A stretch of 64,000 nt of DNA, from contig JADJXV010000002.1 of assembly GCA_016720145.1 (NCBI GenBank), positions 310,001-374,000 on the forward strand, given 5' to 3'. Of this stretch, positions 1 through 8,396 are shown piece by piece. Position 1 is the stretch's first letter; every line of letters begins with the position of its first letter. This DNA is from Ignavibacteria bacterium. Its GTDB lineage: Bacteria; Bacteroidota; Ignavibacteria; Kapaibacteriales; UBA961. Below the pieces are notes generated by a model. It ran no database searches, had not been told where the DNA came from, and saw only the letters and a program-made list of their open reading frames with translations. The translations under genes were made by a program, and so were the position numbers.

Positions 1-453
1 TCATGGATCTGATCGCTGACAGTACCCAAAGAAACCCGACAAGCAAAAAATGACCAAGCCCAGGTCATTAGTTTGCTGAGTGCTAATTCTAATATGATGG
101 ATGAACAGGAAGATTTGACGGAATACATCAATGGGCTTGACTGGAACAGCGGGCAAGATGTGGAAACCCTTCGCAAAGGATACGAAACCTTTAAGCAAGA
201 GAAAAACGAAAAAGAAATGGCTGCCATCGCCCACAAACACGGCTTACAAACCGCAGACCTGAAAAACTTTGTCGAAGCAATAATGAGCCGAATGATTTTC
301 GACGGTGAAAAACTCACGGACCTTTTAGAACCTTTGGCGCTAAGCTGGAAAGAACGAAGAGTAAAAGAATTGGCATTGATGGAAGACGTTGTACCCCAAT
401 TAAAAAAAATAGCCCAAGGGCGTGATATTTCAGGATTAGCAGCGTATGAGTAA
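1..453 (+). CDS. hsdR: Type I restriction enzyme, HsdR (R) subunit, C-terminal end only
   Basis: The gene enters from the left edge. The last ~145 residues match the helical C-terminal end of type I restriction R subunits, which holds the motor subunit in the complex with HsdM and HsdS; the nuclease and helicase domains lie outside the window. Visible hallmarks are the stretch around LDWNSGQDVETLRKGYE and the end ISGLAAYE. The frame used from about position 51 on has a stop at 10-12, while another frame is open from 3 and ends at a TGA at 51-53. The two frames meet in a run of six A (45-50), so removing one A would join them. This is either a real frameshift near the 3' end or a sequencing error. 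The stop overlaps the hsdS start by 8 bp. Family assignment is firm; intactness cannot be judged. Confidence 0.8.
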
Positions 454-1738
454 GGATAAAAAAATAATACCTCAATTACGTTTTCCTGAGTTTGTGAATG
501 AAGGGGAGTGGGTCAATGATATCCTGTTTAATCTGGCTTTTAATGGATTTTCAAATGGTGTTTTTAACGACCCTAACAAAGTTGGAAGTGGTTATAGACT
601 TATTAATGTAATTAATATGTACACTGAATCAACAATTAAGGATAACGACTTATCTCTATTAGAACTTAGTAGTTCAGAATTTGAAAAAAATAAAGTTGAA
701 CATGGAGATATTTTTTTTACAAGGTCTTCGCTTGTAACAGAAGGTATTGCTAAGTCCAATATATATCTAGGAATGTCAGATGATATTACCTACGATGGGC
801 ATTTAATTAGAATGCGTCCTAAAAAAGAATTAATAGATCCTGTTTACCTACACTATTTATTGAAAACAAGTCATGTTAGAAGTCAGATGATTTCAAGGGG
901 CAAAACTGCTACAATGACTACAATAGGTCAATCAGATATCGCAAGTGTGAAAGTTTCATACTCATCAAACCCCAAAGAACAGCAAAAAATCGCTTCCTGC
1001 TTTACCTCCTTAGATGAAGTAATCGCCGCCCAAAGCCAAAAGCTGGAGCTACTCAAAGACCACAAAAAAGGACTCATGCAAAACCTTTTCCCACAAGAAG
1101 GCGAAAAAGTGCCAAAGTATCGTTTTAAGGAGTTTATAAATGATGGGGAGTGGGTGGTGAAGCCGTTAGATGATATTTGTAAATTAGTTAGAGGTCCTTT
1201 TGGGGGGGCATTGAAGAAGGAAATATTTGTAAAAGATGGTTATGCAGTATACGAGCAATCACACGCCATTTATAGCGATTTTAGTAGTTTTAGATATTTT
1301 ATAGACGAAGAGAAATTCAAGGAATTAAAACGATTTTCTGTTAAGGTAGGCGACTTAATAATGAGTTGTTCTGGTACAATGGGAAAGTTTGCTGTAATCC
1401 CAGAGAGTTATAAAGTTGGAGTAATAAATCAAGCTCTGCTAAAATTAACAATTAAAATGGGATATGATAAACAATTTGTTAAAATGACATTGGAGGCTGA
1501 GAACAATCAGAACAAACTTCTATCTCAATCGGCTGGTGGGGCTATTAAGAATGTGGTAGAAGTTTCACAAATTAAAGAGATTAAGTTATCAATACCTGAT
1601 CTAAACGAACAAAAAAAAATCGCTTCTTGCCTTACTTCCTTGGAAGATTTAATAACAGCACAAACTGATAAGGTGGAGGAATTGAAACTTCACAAAAAAG
1701 GATTAATGCAGGGCTTGTTCCCCAAAATGATTGATTAA
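446..1738 (+). CDS. hsdS: Type I restriction-modification specificity subunit HsdS
   Basis: HsdS recognises the bipartite DNA target and holds the methylase and nuclease subunits together. The 430-residue length is usual. It has two target-recognition domains (about residues 1-170 and 225-385), each followed by a conserved helical spacer. The spacers are clear internal repeats: both contain KIASCxTSL, then an AQ-rich helix, then HKKGLMQxLFP (about residues 178-217 and 388-427). Each half also opens with a similar FxEFVN/FKEFIN-x-GEW phrase. The start overlaps the end of hsdR, and the next gene begins 3 bp after the stop, so the four genes look like one operon. The two recognition domains differ from each other, as expected for an asymmetric target. 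Confidence 0.93.
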   Translation: MSKDKKIIPQLRFPEFVNEGEWVNDILFNLAFNGFSNGVFNDPNKVGSGYRLINVINMYTESTIKDNDLSLLELSSSEFEKNKVEHGDIFFTRSSLVTEGIAKSNIYLGMSDDITYDGHLIRMRPKKELIDPVYLHYLLKTSHVRSQMISRGKTATMTTIGQSDIASVKVSYSSNPKEQQKIASCFTSLDEVIAAQSQKLELLKDHKKGLMQNLFPQEGEKVPKYRFKEFINDGEWVVKPLDDICKLVRGPFGGALKKEIFVKDGYAVYEQSHAIYSDFSSFRYFIDEEKFKELKRFSVKVGDLIMSCSGTMGKFAVIPESYKVGVINQALLKLTIKMGYDKQFVKMTLEAENNQNKLLSQSAGGAIKNVVEVSQIKEIKLSIPDLNEQKKIASCLTSLEDLITAQTDKVEELKLHKKGLMQGLFPKMID

Positions 1739-1741
1739 ACT

Positions 1742-2800
1742 ATGAATGAATTAGATTTAGCAAAACAACTATTTGAGAATCAGGAAAACATCATCCTGAT
1801 ATATGCTTTCAATGCTACCGGAAAAACACGCCTATCAGTTGCCTACAAGAACTTTACTAAAGAAGAAAACGATGGAAACCACACTGGGCTGTATTATAAT
1901 GCTTTTAGTGAGGATTTGTTTGTTTGGGAAAATGACGAGGAAAATAGTAATACCGACATTCGGTTAAATATTCTAAATAGCAGCTTAAGTCAGTTTCACA
2001 CATTCATTAACGAGCAAGATATTGAAGAAAAGTTGGCTATATACACTCCCAAGTACAAGTTTCGATTCAATTATCATGAAAACCTTGAAAAAGGAATTGA
2101 TTCAATTACTTTTTTTATTGACGAAGAAAATCAAACTGCTATAAAAATTTCAAGAGGTGAAGAGAGAATGTTTATTTGGTGTTTCTTCCTGGCTTTGTTT
2201 GAGGTTAATGCTTGGTCAAGCACCCAAGATGCACACTTTTTTATTGATGACCCTGTTTCAAGTTTAGATGAACATAATATTTTCATCACTGCTGAAACAA
2301 TCTTTAAATTAATTGAAGAAAATTATCTCAAGAAAAGAATAATCATTACCACTCACCATATTGGTTTGTTTTCCATCCTATATGATAAATTGAAAAAAGG
2401 TGAGAAAAGTGGACGCTATGAAAAGCTCACAAAACCGTTTACCCTTACCGCGCAAGATGGCACTTTGAGGTTAAATAGTCTAAAAAATGAAGTTTTCTTA
2501 TTTCACCTTCACCTAATGCAAACACTTGACACTGCTATTAAAACGGAGTTATTTGCTTATCACTATGTTCTATTGAGGCAATTACTTGAAAACATCTCAT
2601 CATTTATTGGTGTAGGTCGCATGAACTATGTGCTTGAACAAATACAAATTGAAAATGTTAGAGAAGTGAGTGAAATAATAAATTCATTATCTCATAAAAA
2701 CATCTATAGGTTACAGTTCAATAAAATGGCGGATGCTGAAGAGGTAGTATTCAAAGATGTTTTTCATAAAATTCAAAACAAATATCGTTTTATCTATTAA
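1742..2800 (+). CDS. ABC-type ATPase with PrrC/RloC-like C-terminal end (candidate anticodon nuclease)
   Basis: This is a 352-residue soluble protein between hsdS and hsdM. Residues 1-210 form an ABC/SMC-like ATPase: Walker A at 22-29 (AFNATGKT, with Ala at the first position), signature ISRGE at 136-140, Walker B ending in the acidic pair D169-D170, D-loop SSLDEHN at 173-179, and H-switch TTHH at 203-206. The C-terminal part contains R279-x3-E283 and H318 in SLSH. PrrC, a tRNA-Lys anticodon nuclease encoded inside a type Ic hsd locus and silenced by it, uses R320-x3-E324 and H356 in a similar order and spacing. From that I infer a guard nuclease kept silent by the restriction complex and released when the complex is inhibited. 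The alternative is an accessory ATPase with no nuclease activity. The ATPase call is firm; the nuclease call is an inference. Confidence 0.65.
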   Translation: MNELDLAKQLFENQENIILIYAFNATGKTRLSVAYKNFTKEENDGNHTGLYYNAFSEDLFVWENDEENSNTDIRLNILNSSLSQFHTFINEQDIEEKLAIYTPKYKFRFNYHENLEKGIDSITFFIDEENQTAIKISRGEERMFIWCFFLALFEVNAWSSTQDAHFFIDDPVSSLDEHNIFITAETIFKLIEENYLKKRIIITTHHIGLFSILYDKLKKGEKSGRYEKLTKPFTLTAQDGTLRLNSLKNEVFLFHLHLMQTLDTAIKTELFAYHYVLLRQLLENISSFIGVGRMNYVLEQIQIENVREVSEIINSLSHKNIYRLQFNKMADAEEVVFKDVFHKIQNKYRFIY

Positions 2801-2808
2801 TCGACATA

Positions 2809-4440
2809 ATGACATATAAAGACCAACAACAATTAGGTAAGACCCTTTGGGCAATAGCTGATAATCTTAGAGGAGCTATGAACGCGGATGATTTCCGTGA
2901 TTATATGCTTTCTTTCCTCTTCCTTCGATATTTATCATACAATTACGAAGAATCCGCAAAAAAGGAATTAGGCGCTGACTACCCAACCTTATCGGAAAAT
3001 GATAACAGTACTCCCCTATCTGTATGGTATGAGACCAACCAATCAGACGTTCCCGAGTTTGAAAAACAAATGAGAAGAAAAATCCATTATGTGATTGAAC
3101 CACAACATTTGTGGAGCAATATTTCAGAACTGGCAAGAACACAAGACAATGATTTACTCGTTACTCTGGAGGCAGCTTTTCGATATGTTGAAAATGAATC
3201 GTTTGAAAGTGCTTTTCAGGGATTGTTTTCGGAAATCAATTTGAATTCGGAAAAGCTTGGGAAAACTAATACTGACAGAAATAAAAAGCTCTGCACCATC
3301 ATTCAGAAAATTGCCGACGGTATCGCCGATTTCTCAACAGACTCCGACACGTTAGGTGATGCCTATGAGTATTTGATTGGGCAGTTTGCGGCAGGGTCAG
3401 GCAAAAAAGCAGGTGAGTTTTATACACCGCAACAAATATCAACCATCATATCTGAAATTGTAACCTTAGATAGTCATGATCCCACAACCGGCAAAAAAGG
3501 AAAATTGAATAAAGTGTTGGATTTTACATGTGGGTCCGGGTCATTGCTGCTCAACGTAAGAAAACGAATCAAAGACAATGGCGGCAGCATAGGCAAACTG
3601 TACGGACAGGAAAAGAACATTACCACCTACAACCTTGCCCGAATGAATATGCTGCTCCACGGTATGAAAGACACCGAGTTTGAGATATTCCACGGCGACA
3701 CATTAGAAAATCATTGGTCTTTGCTGAACGAAATGAATCCTTCTAAAAAGATAGAGTTTGATGCCGTTGTAGCCAATCCCCCGTTTAGCTTACGTTGGGA
3801 ACCAAACGACACCTTATCAGAAGATTTCCGTTTTAAAAGTTATGGCATGGCTCCTAAATCGGCAGCCGACTTTGCTTTCTTGCTCCACGGATTTCACTTC
3901 TTGGGTAAAGAAGGTACTATGGCTATCATTTTACCACACGGTGTTTTATTCCGGGGTGGTGCGGAAGAACAAATTCGCAAGAAATTGTTAAAAGACAATC
4001 ATATTGATACCGTTATCGGATTGCCTTCTAACTTATTCTATTCTACAGGTATTCCGGTCTGTATCTTGGTTCTGAAAAAATGCAAAAAGCAAGATGATGT
4101 ACTTTTCATCAATGCAAGTGAGCATTATCAAAAAGGCAAAAGGCAAAATACACTCAGAGAAGGCGAAAACGGCGAACCCAATGACATTCAGAAAATAGTT
4201 GAGACCTACCAATATCGACCAACAAGTATTGAACGATATGCGCGGAGGGTTTCGATGGAGGAAATTGAAAAGAACGGCTACAACCTGAATATTTCAAGGT
4301 ATGTAAGTACAACAAAAGACGAAATACGAATTGACTTAGGCGAGGTAAATAACCGGATGAAGTCAATCAATGAGATCATTCAAACGAACACGGACAAGCA
4401 CAATGAATTTTTAAGAGAGTTGGGATTACCTTCTATTTGA
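2809..4440 (+). CDS. hsdM: Type I restriction-modification DNA methyltransferase HsdM
   Basis: HsdM is an adenine-N6 methyltransferase that protects host DNA and forms the M2S core of the complex. The 543-residue protein has the N-terminal helical HsdM domain (about 5-170), the FYTP phrase at 204-207, the AdoMet-binding motif I DFTCGSGSL at 238-246, and the catalytic motif IV NPPF at 323-326. Length and motif order are those of complete, active HsdM proteins. It is the last gene of the operon and starts 8 bp after the ATPase gene. The order R-S-ATPase-M differs from the more common M-S-R. No terminator-like hairpin was seen directly downstream. Confidence 0.95.
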   Translation: MTYKDQQQLGKTLWAIADNLRGAMNADDFRDYMLSFLFLRYLSYNYEESAKKELGADYPTLSENDNSTPLSVWYETNQSDVPEFEKQMRRKIHYVIEPQHLWSNISELARTQDNDLLVTLEAAFRYVENESFESAFQGLFSEINLNSEKLGKTNTDRNKKLCTIIQKIADGIADFSTDSDTLGDAYEYLIGQFAAGSGKKAGEFYTPQQISTIISEIVTLDSHDPTTGKKGKLNKVLDFTCGSGSLLLNVRKRIKDNGGSIGKLYGQEKNITTYNLARMNMLLHGMKDTEFEIFHGDTLENHWSLLNEMNPSKKIEFDAVVANPPFSLRWEPNDTLSEDFRFKSYGMAPKSAADFAFLLHGFHFLGKEGTMAIILPHGVLFRGGAEEQIRKKLLKDNHIDTVIGLPSNLFYSTGIPVCILVLKKCKKQDDVLFINASEHYQKGKRQNTLREGENGEPNDIQKIVETYQYRPTSIERYARRVSMEEIEKNGYNLNISRYVSTTKDEIRIDLGEVNNRMKSINEIIQTNTDKHNEFLRELGLPSI

Positions 4441-4645
4441 CTGGGTGAGGAGATTGGTCAATACTAAGTGAATGTAAATTGCCATAGTTGGATTTAGATT
4501 TATGGTGGTACACTTCACCGCAAATGTAGTTACACTTTACCGAAATATTGAAGTGCTATAGCACAGGTAAAAGTGAATTTATTAACTCTTAAATTGAAGC
4601 ATAATTCGAAAAAAAAATAGAAAAAGCGTTACTCAAAAGTTTTTG

Positions 4646-4677
4646 TTGCTAATGTGATACTAAATTTAGTATTTTTG
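4646..4677 (+). promoter_or_regulatory. Candidate promoter/operator with perfect 16-bp palindrome
   Basis: A perfect palindrome, ATACTAAATTTAGTAT, lies at 4657-4672, only 9 bp before the ATG at 4682. A Bacteroidota-type -7 box TATTTTTG (4670-4677) overlaps its right edge, and TTG at 4646-4648 sits 21 bp upstream of it, the usual spacing for the -33 element. Transcription would begin at or next to the ATG, giving a nearly leaderless message. Phd/YefM antitoxins usually repress themselves at such palindromes, so autorepression is likely. The palindrome is directly seen; the promoter is inferred. Confidence 0.5.
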
Positions 4678-4681
4678 AACT

Positions 4682-5140
4682 ATGAAAAAAGAAGCTGTTG
4701 GAAGTATAACTAAAAGCGGTGGCTTTTCTCGTGTTATACGAGAAGTACATGAGTCAGGAGAACCCGTGCAGATTATTCGTAATAATGAGATAGTCGCGAT
4801 GGTTGTTCCTGCGAATGCAGACTTAGTAAGTATATTCGATTCATCAATGAATTTTGGAAAGATACTTAAAGAGTTTTCCGATAAAGGAATGACTTTCGAG
4901 CTTCAGAAATATTTACTCGGTCAAATTATCACTGGGATACAAGCGCAAGCCCTTCTATTAGCAGTAACTGGAGTAAATCTTGAGATGATTAAGGAAGGAG
5001 AGCAAGCAATGGTAAACTCAATCAATGAAATAGTGCAACGAGAAAATGCAAAACAACAAGAAATAGCAAACCAACAAGAAATAGCTAAGCAGCAAAAATT
5101 AGAATATGTTACACAAGGATATGGTTTACTTCAGGTGTGA
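4682..5140 (+). CDS. Phd/YefM-like antitoxin-type protein with long C-terminal extension, no partner toxin
   Basis: The protein has 152 residues. Residues 1-40 resemble the Phd/YefM DNA-binding fold: a SITKSGGFSRVIREVHESGE phrase followed by a beta strand VQIIRNNEIVAMVVP. In this family that part dimerises and binds the operator, and a short tail blocks a Fic, Doc or RelE-type toxin. Here the tail is unusually long: a helical segment (55-120) and then a Gln-rich repeat (NAKQQEIANQQEIAKQQK, about 121-138) suggesting a coiled coil. No toxin gene follows within 790 bp. It may be an orphan antitoxin, a regulator derived from one, or a protein whose tail meets a toxin made elsewhere. The N-terminal fold is a moderate-confidence call; the rest is not recognised. 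Confidence 0.55.
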   Translation: MKKEAVGSITKSGGFSRVIREVHESGEPVQIIRNNEIVAMVVPANADLVSIFDSSMNFGKILKEFSDKGMTFELQKYLLGQIITGIQAQALLLAVTGVNLEMIKEGEQAMVNSINEIVQRENAKQQEIANQQEIAKQQKLEYVTQGYGLLQV

Positions 5141-5934
5141 AACAGGAGCGCGTATTGTGAAGGGAAGGAGGAATGACGAGAGAAATTTTAGGTTTCACCC
5201 ATATCGTCAGAAATTAGATTTCATTTCAAAATGCAAATCTTTATTGACGGAATGAGAAAACTGAATTTATCCAAACAAAGAATTTAATAATATTTGAAAA
5301 CTGCGTATAAAGAAAGGAGAGACCGAGCAAATAAAGCTAAATGGATATTTTGGCTGAAACGTTGCAAAAAACATTAAGTTATGGCTGCTAAAATTATAAT
5401 AATCAAGGCAGGAAAATATTGAGGTATTTATATCGGGTAAGTTAGAGAAATCCCAAGAAAACAATCTCTAAGTGTAGCGGTAGTTGCTAGAAATTACTGT
5501 TAAATCACATCAATTTAAGATGCTGATTGACGGTGACAAAATCAAAACAATCTCAACAATTTTAATGGAGAATGTAATGAAAATAATTTATAATTTAATA
5601 AACGCAAAAGGCGGCTTGTGTCATCCTGGAAGATTAGCACAAACACGCCTTTACATAAGATCCACTCCTTGTGAGAGTAGTCTAATAATATTTATAGTCG
5701 GTTAGTAAACTACATGAAGTTTTGCGAAATTACAAATAAAAAGTGCTATTTGAAAGAGTTTTTTTGTTAGCAGCAAACTTTATGAATGTAACTATGTATG
5801 TTTATCTATGATGTATAACATTGTAACTGATTGGTTAAGATGCTGATTAGGCTGAATTAATATATAGGATTTTAACAGACTGTAAATATCAAAGACAATC
5901 TCACATGGGGTGGCATCTATAGAAAGGTGTACCT
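5141..5934. other. 794-bp AT-rich stretch without a convincing gene
   Basis: No reading frame here gives a recognisable protein. A 73-codon frame at 5484-5705 has no visible ribosome-binding site or family features. One imperfect hairpin stands out: arms at 5607-5620 and 5638-5652 start and end with AAAGGCG/CGCCTTT and continue with GCTTGTG against CACAAACA. It could be the foot of a small RNA or of a decayed element end. The lack of genes fits a boundary between the restriction locus and the replication-type module that follows. Confidence 0.4.
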
Positions 5935-6264
5935 ATGAAGATTGAAGTACCCGTTGCTGAGAAAAAAGCGATACCAACCCTACTCGTCCATCTCACGGAA
6001 TCCGATCTTGTCGGGATTATCCGCAGAGAAGTCAGTGCCGTCATTAGCGGCTTATCCCTCCAATCCCAATCCCCAATTCCTGAACCAGAACCCGAATTAA
6101 TGACACGGACAAAAGTCCGTGAATTATTTGGTGTTAGTCTGCCTACTCTGATCCGTTGGGCTAGGAATGAAACTCTGCCTTGCGTGCATCTCAATCGAAG
6201 CGTTAGATATCGTGTTTGTGATGTCAAAATTGCTCTCAAGTTGAAGAAAGGAAGCACACTATGA
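5935..6264 (+). CDS. Helix-turn-helix DNA-binding protein (excisionase/HTH_17-like)
   Basis: The protein has 109 residues. The C-terminal half (about 57-105) contains a winged helix-turn-helix of the MerR/excisionase kind: MTRTKVRELFGVSLPTLIRW, then a strand with NRSVRYRVCDV. Such proteins are standard small genes of Bacteroidota mobile elements, where they control excision or transcription. The N-terminal half is Pro- and Glu-rich and not recognised. The start is preceded by AGAAAGG. Its stop overlaps the ATG of the next small gene (ATGA at 6261-6264), so the two are probably translationally coupled. It heads a run of overlapping genes ending in the DUF3987 ATPase. Confidence 0.7.
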   Translation: MKIEVPVAEKKAIPTLLVHLTESDLVGIIRREVSAVISGLSLQSQSPIPEPEPELMTRTKVRELFGVSLPTLIRWARNETLPCVHLNRSVRYRVCDVKIALKLKKGSTL

Positions 6265-6404
6265 AGCAACCTAAAAAGCAAGATTTGCTACTGATCGAAA
6301 GAATGATATTTAGCCGTATAACAACTGCATGTGAAGTATTGGACAAACTTAAAATACATCTACCCAAAATAAATACAGAGGATAAAAATTATGTACGACT
6401 ATAG
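6261..6404 (+). CDS. Small hypothetical protein (47 aa) inside the overlapping gene run
   Basis: A 47-codon frame starts with an ATG that overlaps the previous stop (ATGA) and ends 14 bp inside the next gene. It begins MKQPKKQDLLLIERMIFSR and reads as a charged helical peptide with no recognisable motif. The support is context: it fills exactly the gap between two coupled genes and keeps the overlapping start/stop pattern of this module. No function can be assigned. Confidence 0.5.
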   Translation: MKQPKKQDLLLIERMIFSRITTACEVLDKLKIHLPKINTEDKNYVRL

Positions 6405-6645
6405 AAGAAATGGTGAACCTCTTTACGAAGCAAGCCAATCCGAACCCGGTGGTGTAGTAATCAAAGTTAGAAAATCGGTGTATTACTTTGATTTAAAACG
6501 TATTACACATTATTCTTATACAAGTGATAATCAACTCTCATTTAAGATAATTGGTAATATGAAAGCAGATCATGTTTCTGGTGAACTAGCATTATGTTTA
6601 TTTGGAGCACTGTCGGATTGGCATAAAAAAAGGAAACCAAAATGA
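6391..6645 (+). CDS. Small hypothetical protein (84 aa)
   Basis: This is an 84-residue protein of unknown function. It looks like a small beta-rich domain with alternating hydrophobic residues (VVIKVRKSVYYFDLKRITHY), a helical segment and a Lys-rich end. No known motif was recognised. It overlaps the small gene before it, and its stop overlaps the ATG of the DUF3987 gene (ATGA at 6642-6645), so it is almost certainly cotranscribed and coupled with that ATPase. A partner or loader for the ATPase is possible but unproven. Confidence 0.6.
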   Translation: MYDYRRNGEPLYEASQSEPGGVVIKVRKSVYYFDLKRITHYSYTSDNQLSFKIIGNMKADHVSGELALCLFGALSDWHKKRKPK

Positions 6646-7943
6646 ATAAACACCCTAAAACCAAAATAACGCAAGCGGGTTTAAGCAATGATTTACATAA
6701 ACTTACGAGTGTAGAGGATGAATTTCCAATCAGCGTATTCCCTGAAACATTACAAAAAGTCGCACTCGATTACTCGAGGGCGACTGGCGCTCCTATGAGT
6801 TTTCTTGGCGGCTCTATGCTAACCATTGCCGGTGTCTCTTTGGGCAATTCTGCTCGACTTTCTTTTGGAAATTACTCAGCCAACGGTGTGATTTTTTTGT
6901 GCATAGTAGGTCGTCGTGGGACGGGTAAAACACACCCAATTGACTTTATTCTTAAGCCGTTACAAGAGTTAGATCGAAAAAAATGGAGAGAATATAAGCA
7001 AACGGTGAATGATTGGAAACAACATCTGATTGATAACCCAAAATCAAAAGACCCCGAACCAATGCAGCCCAAAATGTCAATCACGTCCGATTGTACGCCT
7101 GAGGCTTTGGTTTCACTGCATGAGACCAATCCCAAGAGCTTGCTTATTTTTCGTGACGAATTGAGTGGTTTGGTTCAATCTTTTGACCAATATAACAAGG
7201 GCGCCGAAAGTCAAAAATACTTGCAACTATGGAATGGATCAGCAATTAGCGTCTCAAGGAAGGGTAGTGGAATGACTCGGATTGATAGTCCTCACGTTTC
7301 GATCATCGGCGGAGTTCAGCCGGAAATTCTACCGATATTGGCTGAAAAAAGTCGAATTTCATCTGGCTTCTTGGACAGGATTTTATTCTGTTATCCAGAA
7401 TCCTGTATCGCTCAGCCGGACACGAGTGAAGTCGTTAATAGTTACTCTTGGTGCGAGTGCATTTCTAAAATCTATGAAATACCACCATTCCAAGATGCGA
7501 TTACCGGTGAAATCTCTCCACTACCCATTCGACTAAGCAAAGAAGCACAAGTCATACTTAGCGAATATAACGAAATCCTAAGAGCAATGATTAATTCTAC
7601 AATCCATGATCTTGAAGACCCAACAGGTGGTATCGCTGCAAAACTCCGAATTTATTTATATCGATTTGCTTTGATTTTACAGGCACTTAGCTATGGATGT
7701 GGAGAGAGTCATCAGTTTTCGGAAGTAGATGCTGAATCTGCGAGAGGAGCAGTACTCTTAGCTATGTACTTTCTCAATACAGCATTGAAAGTTCATGCTA
7801 ATTTAAGTGACAGGGCGAAGAAGGCATTCAATATACGGAGAGTACATAAACTGTCGGAACATGGTAGAACTGTTCGGGAAATAGCTAAGATCATGGAACT
7901 ATCGGTCGGTACGGTTTCAAACTATTCTAAGCAAATACCGTGA
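6642..7943 (+). CDS. DUF3987-family ATPase of a mobile element
   Basis: The 433-residue protein matches DUF3987, a family of P-loop proteins found with primases and replication genes on plasmids, phages and integrated elements. A Walker A motif GRRGTGKT lies at 90-97, and a Walker B-like strand LLIFRDEL around 165-172. The family phrase TSDCTPEALVSLHE and the segment SSGFLDRILFCYPE are present. The last ~30 residues (about 405-432) form a helix-turn-helix: VREIAKIMELSVGTVSNYSK. That suggests it binds DNA as well as ATP, possibly at the GAACA repeats that begin right at its stop codon. Start and stop are clean, and it overlaps the preceding gene by ATGA. The precise biochemical role of DUF3987 is not established. 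Confidence 0.8.
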   Translation: MNKHPKTKITQAGLSNDLHKLTSVEDEFPISVFPETLQKVALDYSRATGAPMSFLGGSMLTIAGVSLGNSARLSFGNYSANGVIFLCIVGRRGTGKTHPIDFILKPLQELDRKKWREYKQTVNDWKQHLIDNPKSKDPEPMQPKMSITSDCTPEALVSLHETNPKSLLIFRDELSGLVQSFDQYNKGAESQKYLQLWNGSAISVSRKGSGMTRIDSPHVSIIGGVQPEILPILAEKSRISSGFLDRILFCYPESCIAQPDTSEVVNSYSWCECISKIYEIPPFQDAITGEISPLPIRLSKEAQVILSEYNEILRAMINSTIHDLEDPTGGIAAKLRIYLYRFALILQALSYGCGESHQFSEVDAESARGAVLLAMYFLNTALKVHANLSDRAKKAFNIRRVHKLSEHGRTVREIAKIMELSVGTVSNYSKQIP

Positions 7944-8229
7944 ACATTTGAACAAAATGTTCTAACGTCATAACACAGATATAGTTGCGGTGTTCAAGTA
8001 GGTTGAACAAACTTGAACAACTTGAACAGTATCAACCCTCTTGTTCAAGTAAACGGGATAGATGAATAGAATAGAATGGTATTTATAACTATTTCACAAT
8101 CAATAGTTTAATGTAATATAAGTGACTAAAATAGAAGGAATCTGTTCAAACTGTTCATTCTCGTTCAACCCACTTGAACACCGCAACTAATTGTTATTTA
8201 ATGCTTTATAAGGTTTTGTTCATTTGTTC
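7942..8229. repeat. Cluster of GAACA/TGTTC motifs with 48-bp inverted repeat (iteron-like, candidate origin or operator)
   Basis: About fourteen GAACA or TGTTC pentamers crowd into 290 bp directly after the DUF3987 stop. A palindrome GAACATTT-N5-AAATGTTC lies at 7942-7962. A long inverted repeat has arms at 7982-8029 and 8142-8189, starting TAGTTGCGGTGTTCAAGT, matching at 41 of 48 positions, with a 112-bp centre. Inside the left arm three GAACA copies sit exactly 10 bp apart (8004, 8014, 8024), on the same face of the helix. Such arrays are known as iterons at plasmid origins and as binding sites of element regulators. The position between the ATPase, a helix-turn-helix gene and a Toprim-like gene fits an origin of the element. 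Confidence 0.7.
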
Positions 8230-8396
8230 AGCATTTTATAGGAAAATATCAATATATAGAGATTCACAGGGATCCGATAGGTTCGTTGTTTATATGAATT
8301 AAACAGTTATGAAAAGTAGTTGATCCATTCTAGGAATCATCTTGAATTCTTCAATCAAACAACAAAATATAATAATTACTATACTTTAGGACAACT

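Noticed and set aside
5484..5705. 73-codon gene
   Set aside because: No ribosome site, no family features and a composition like the surrounding non-coding DNA.
7942..8229. Rho-independent terminator of the DUF3987 gene
   Set aside because: The inverted arms are 112 bp apart and no T-run follows; the repeated GAACA motifs fit protein-binding sites better.
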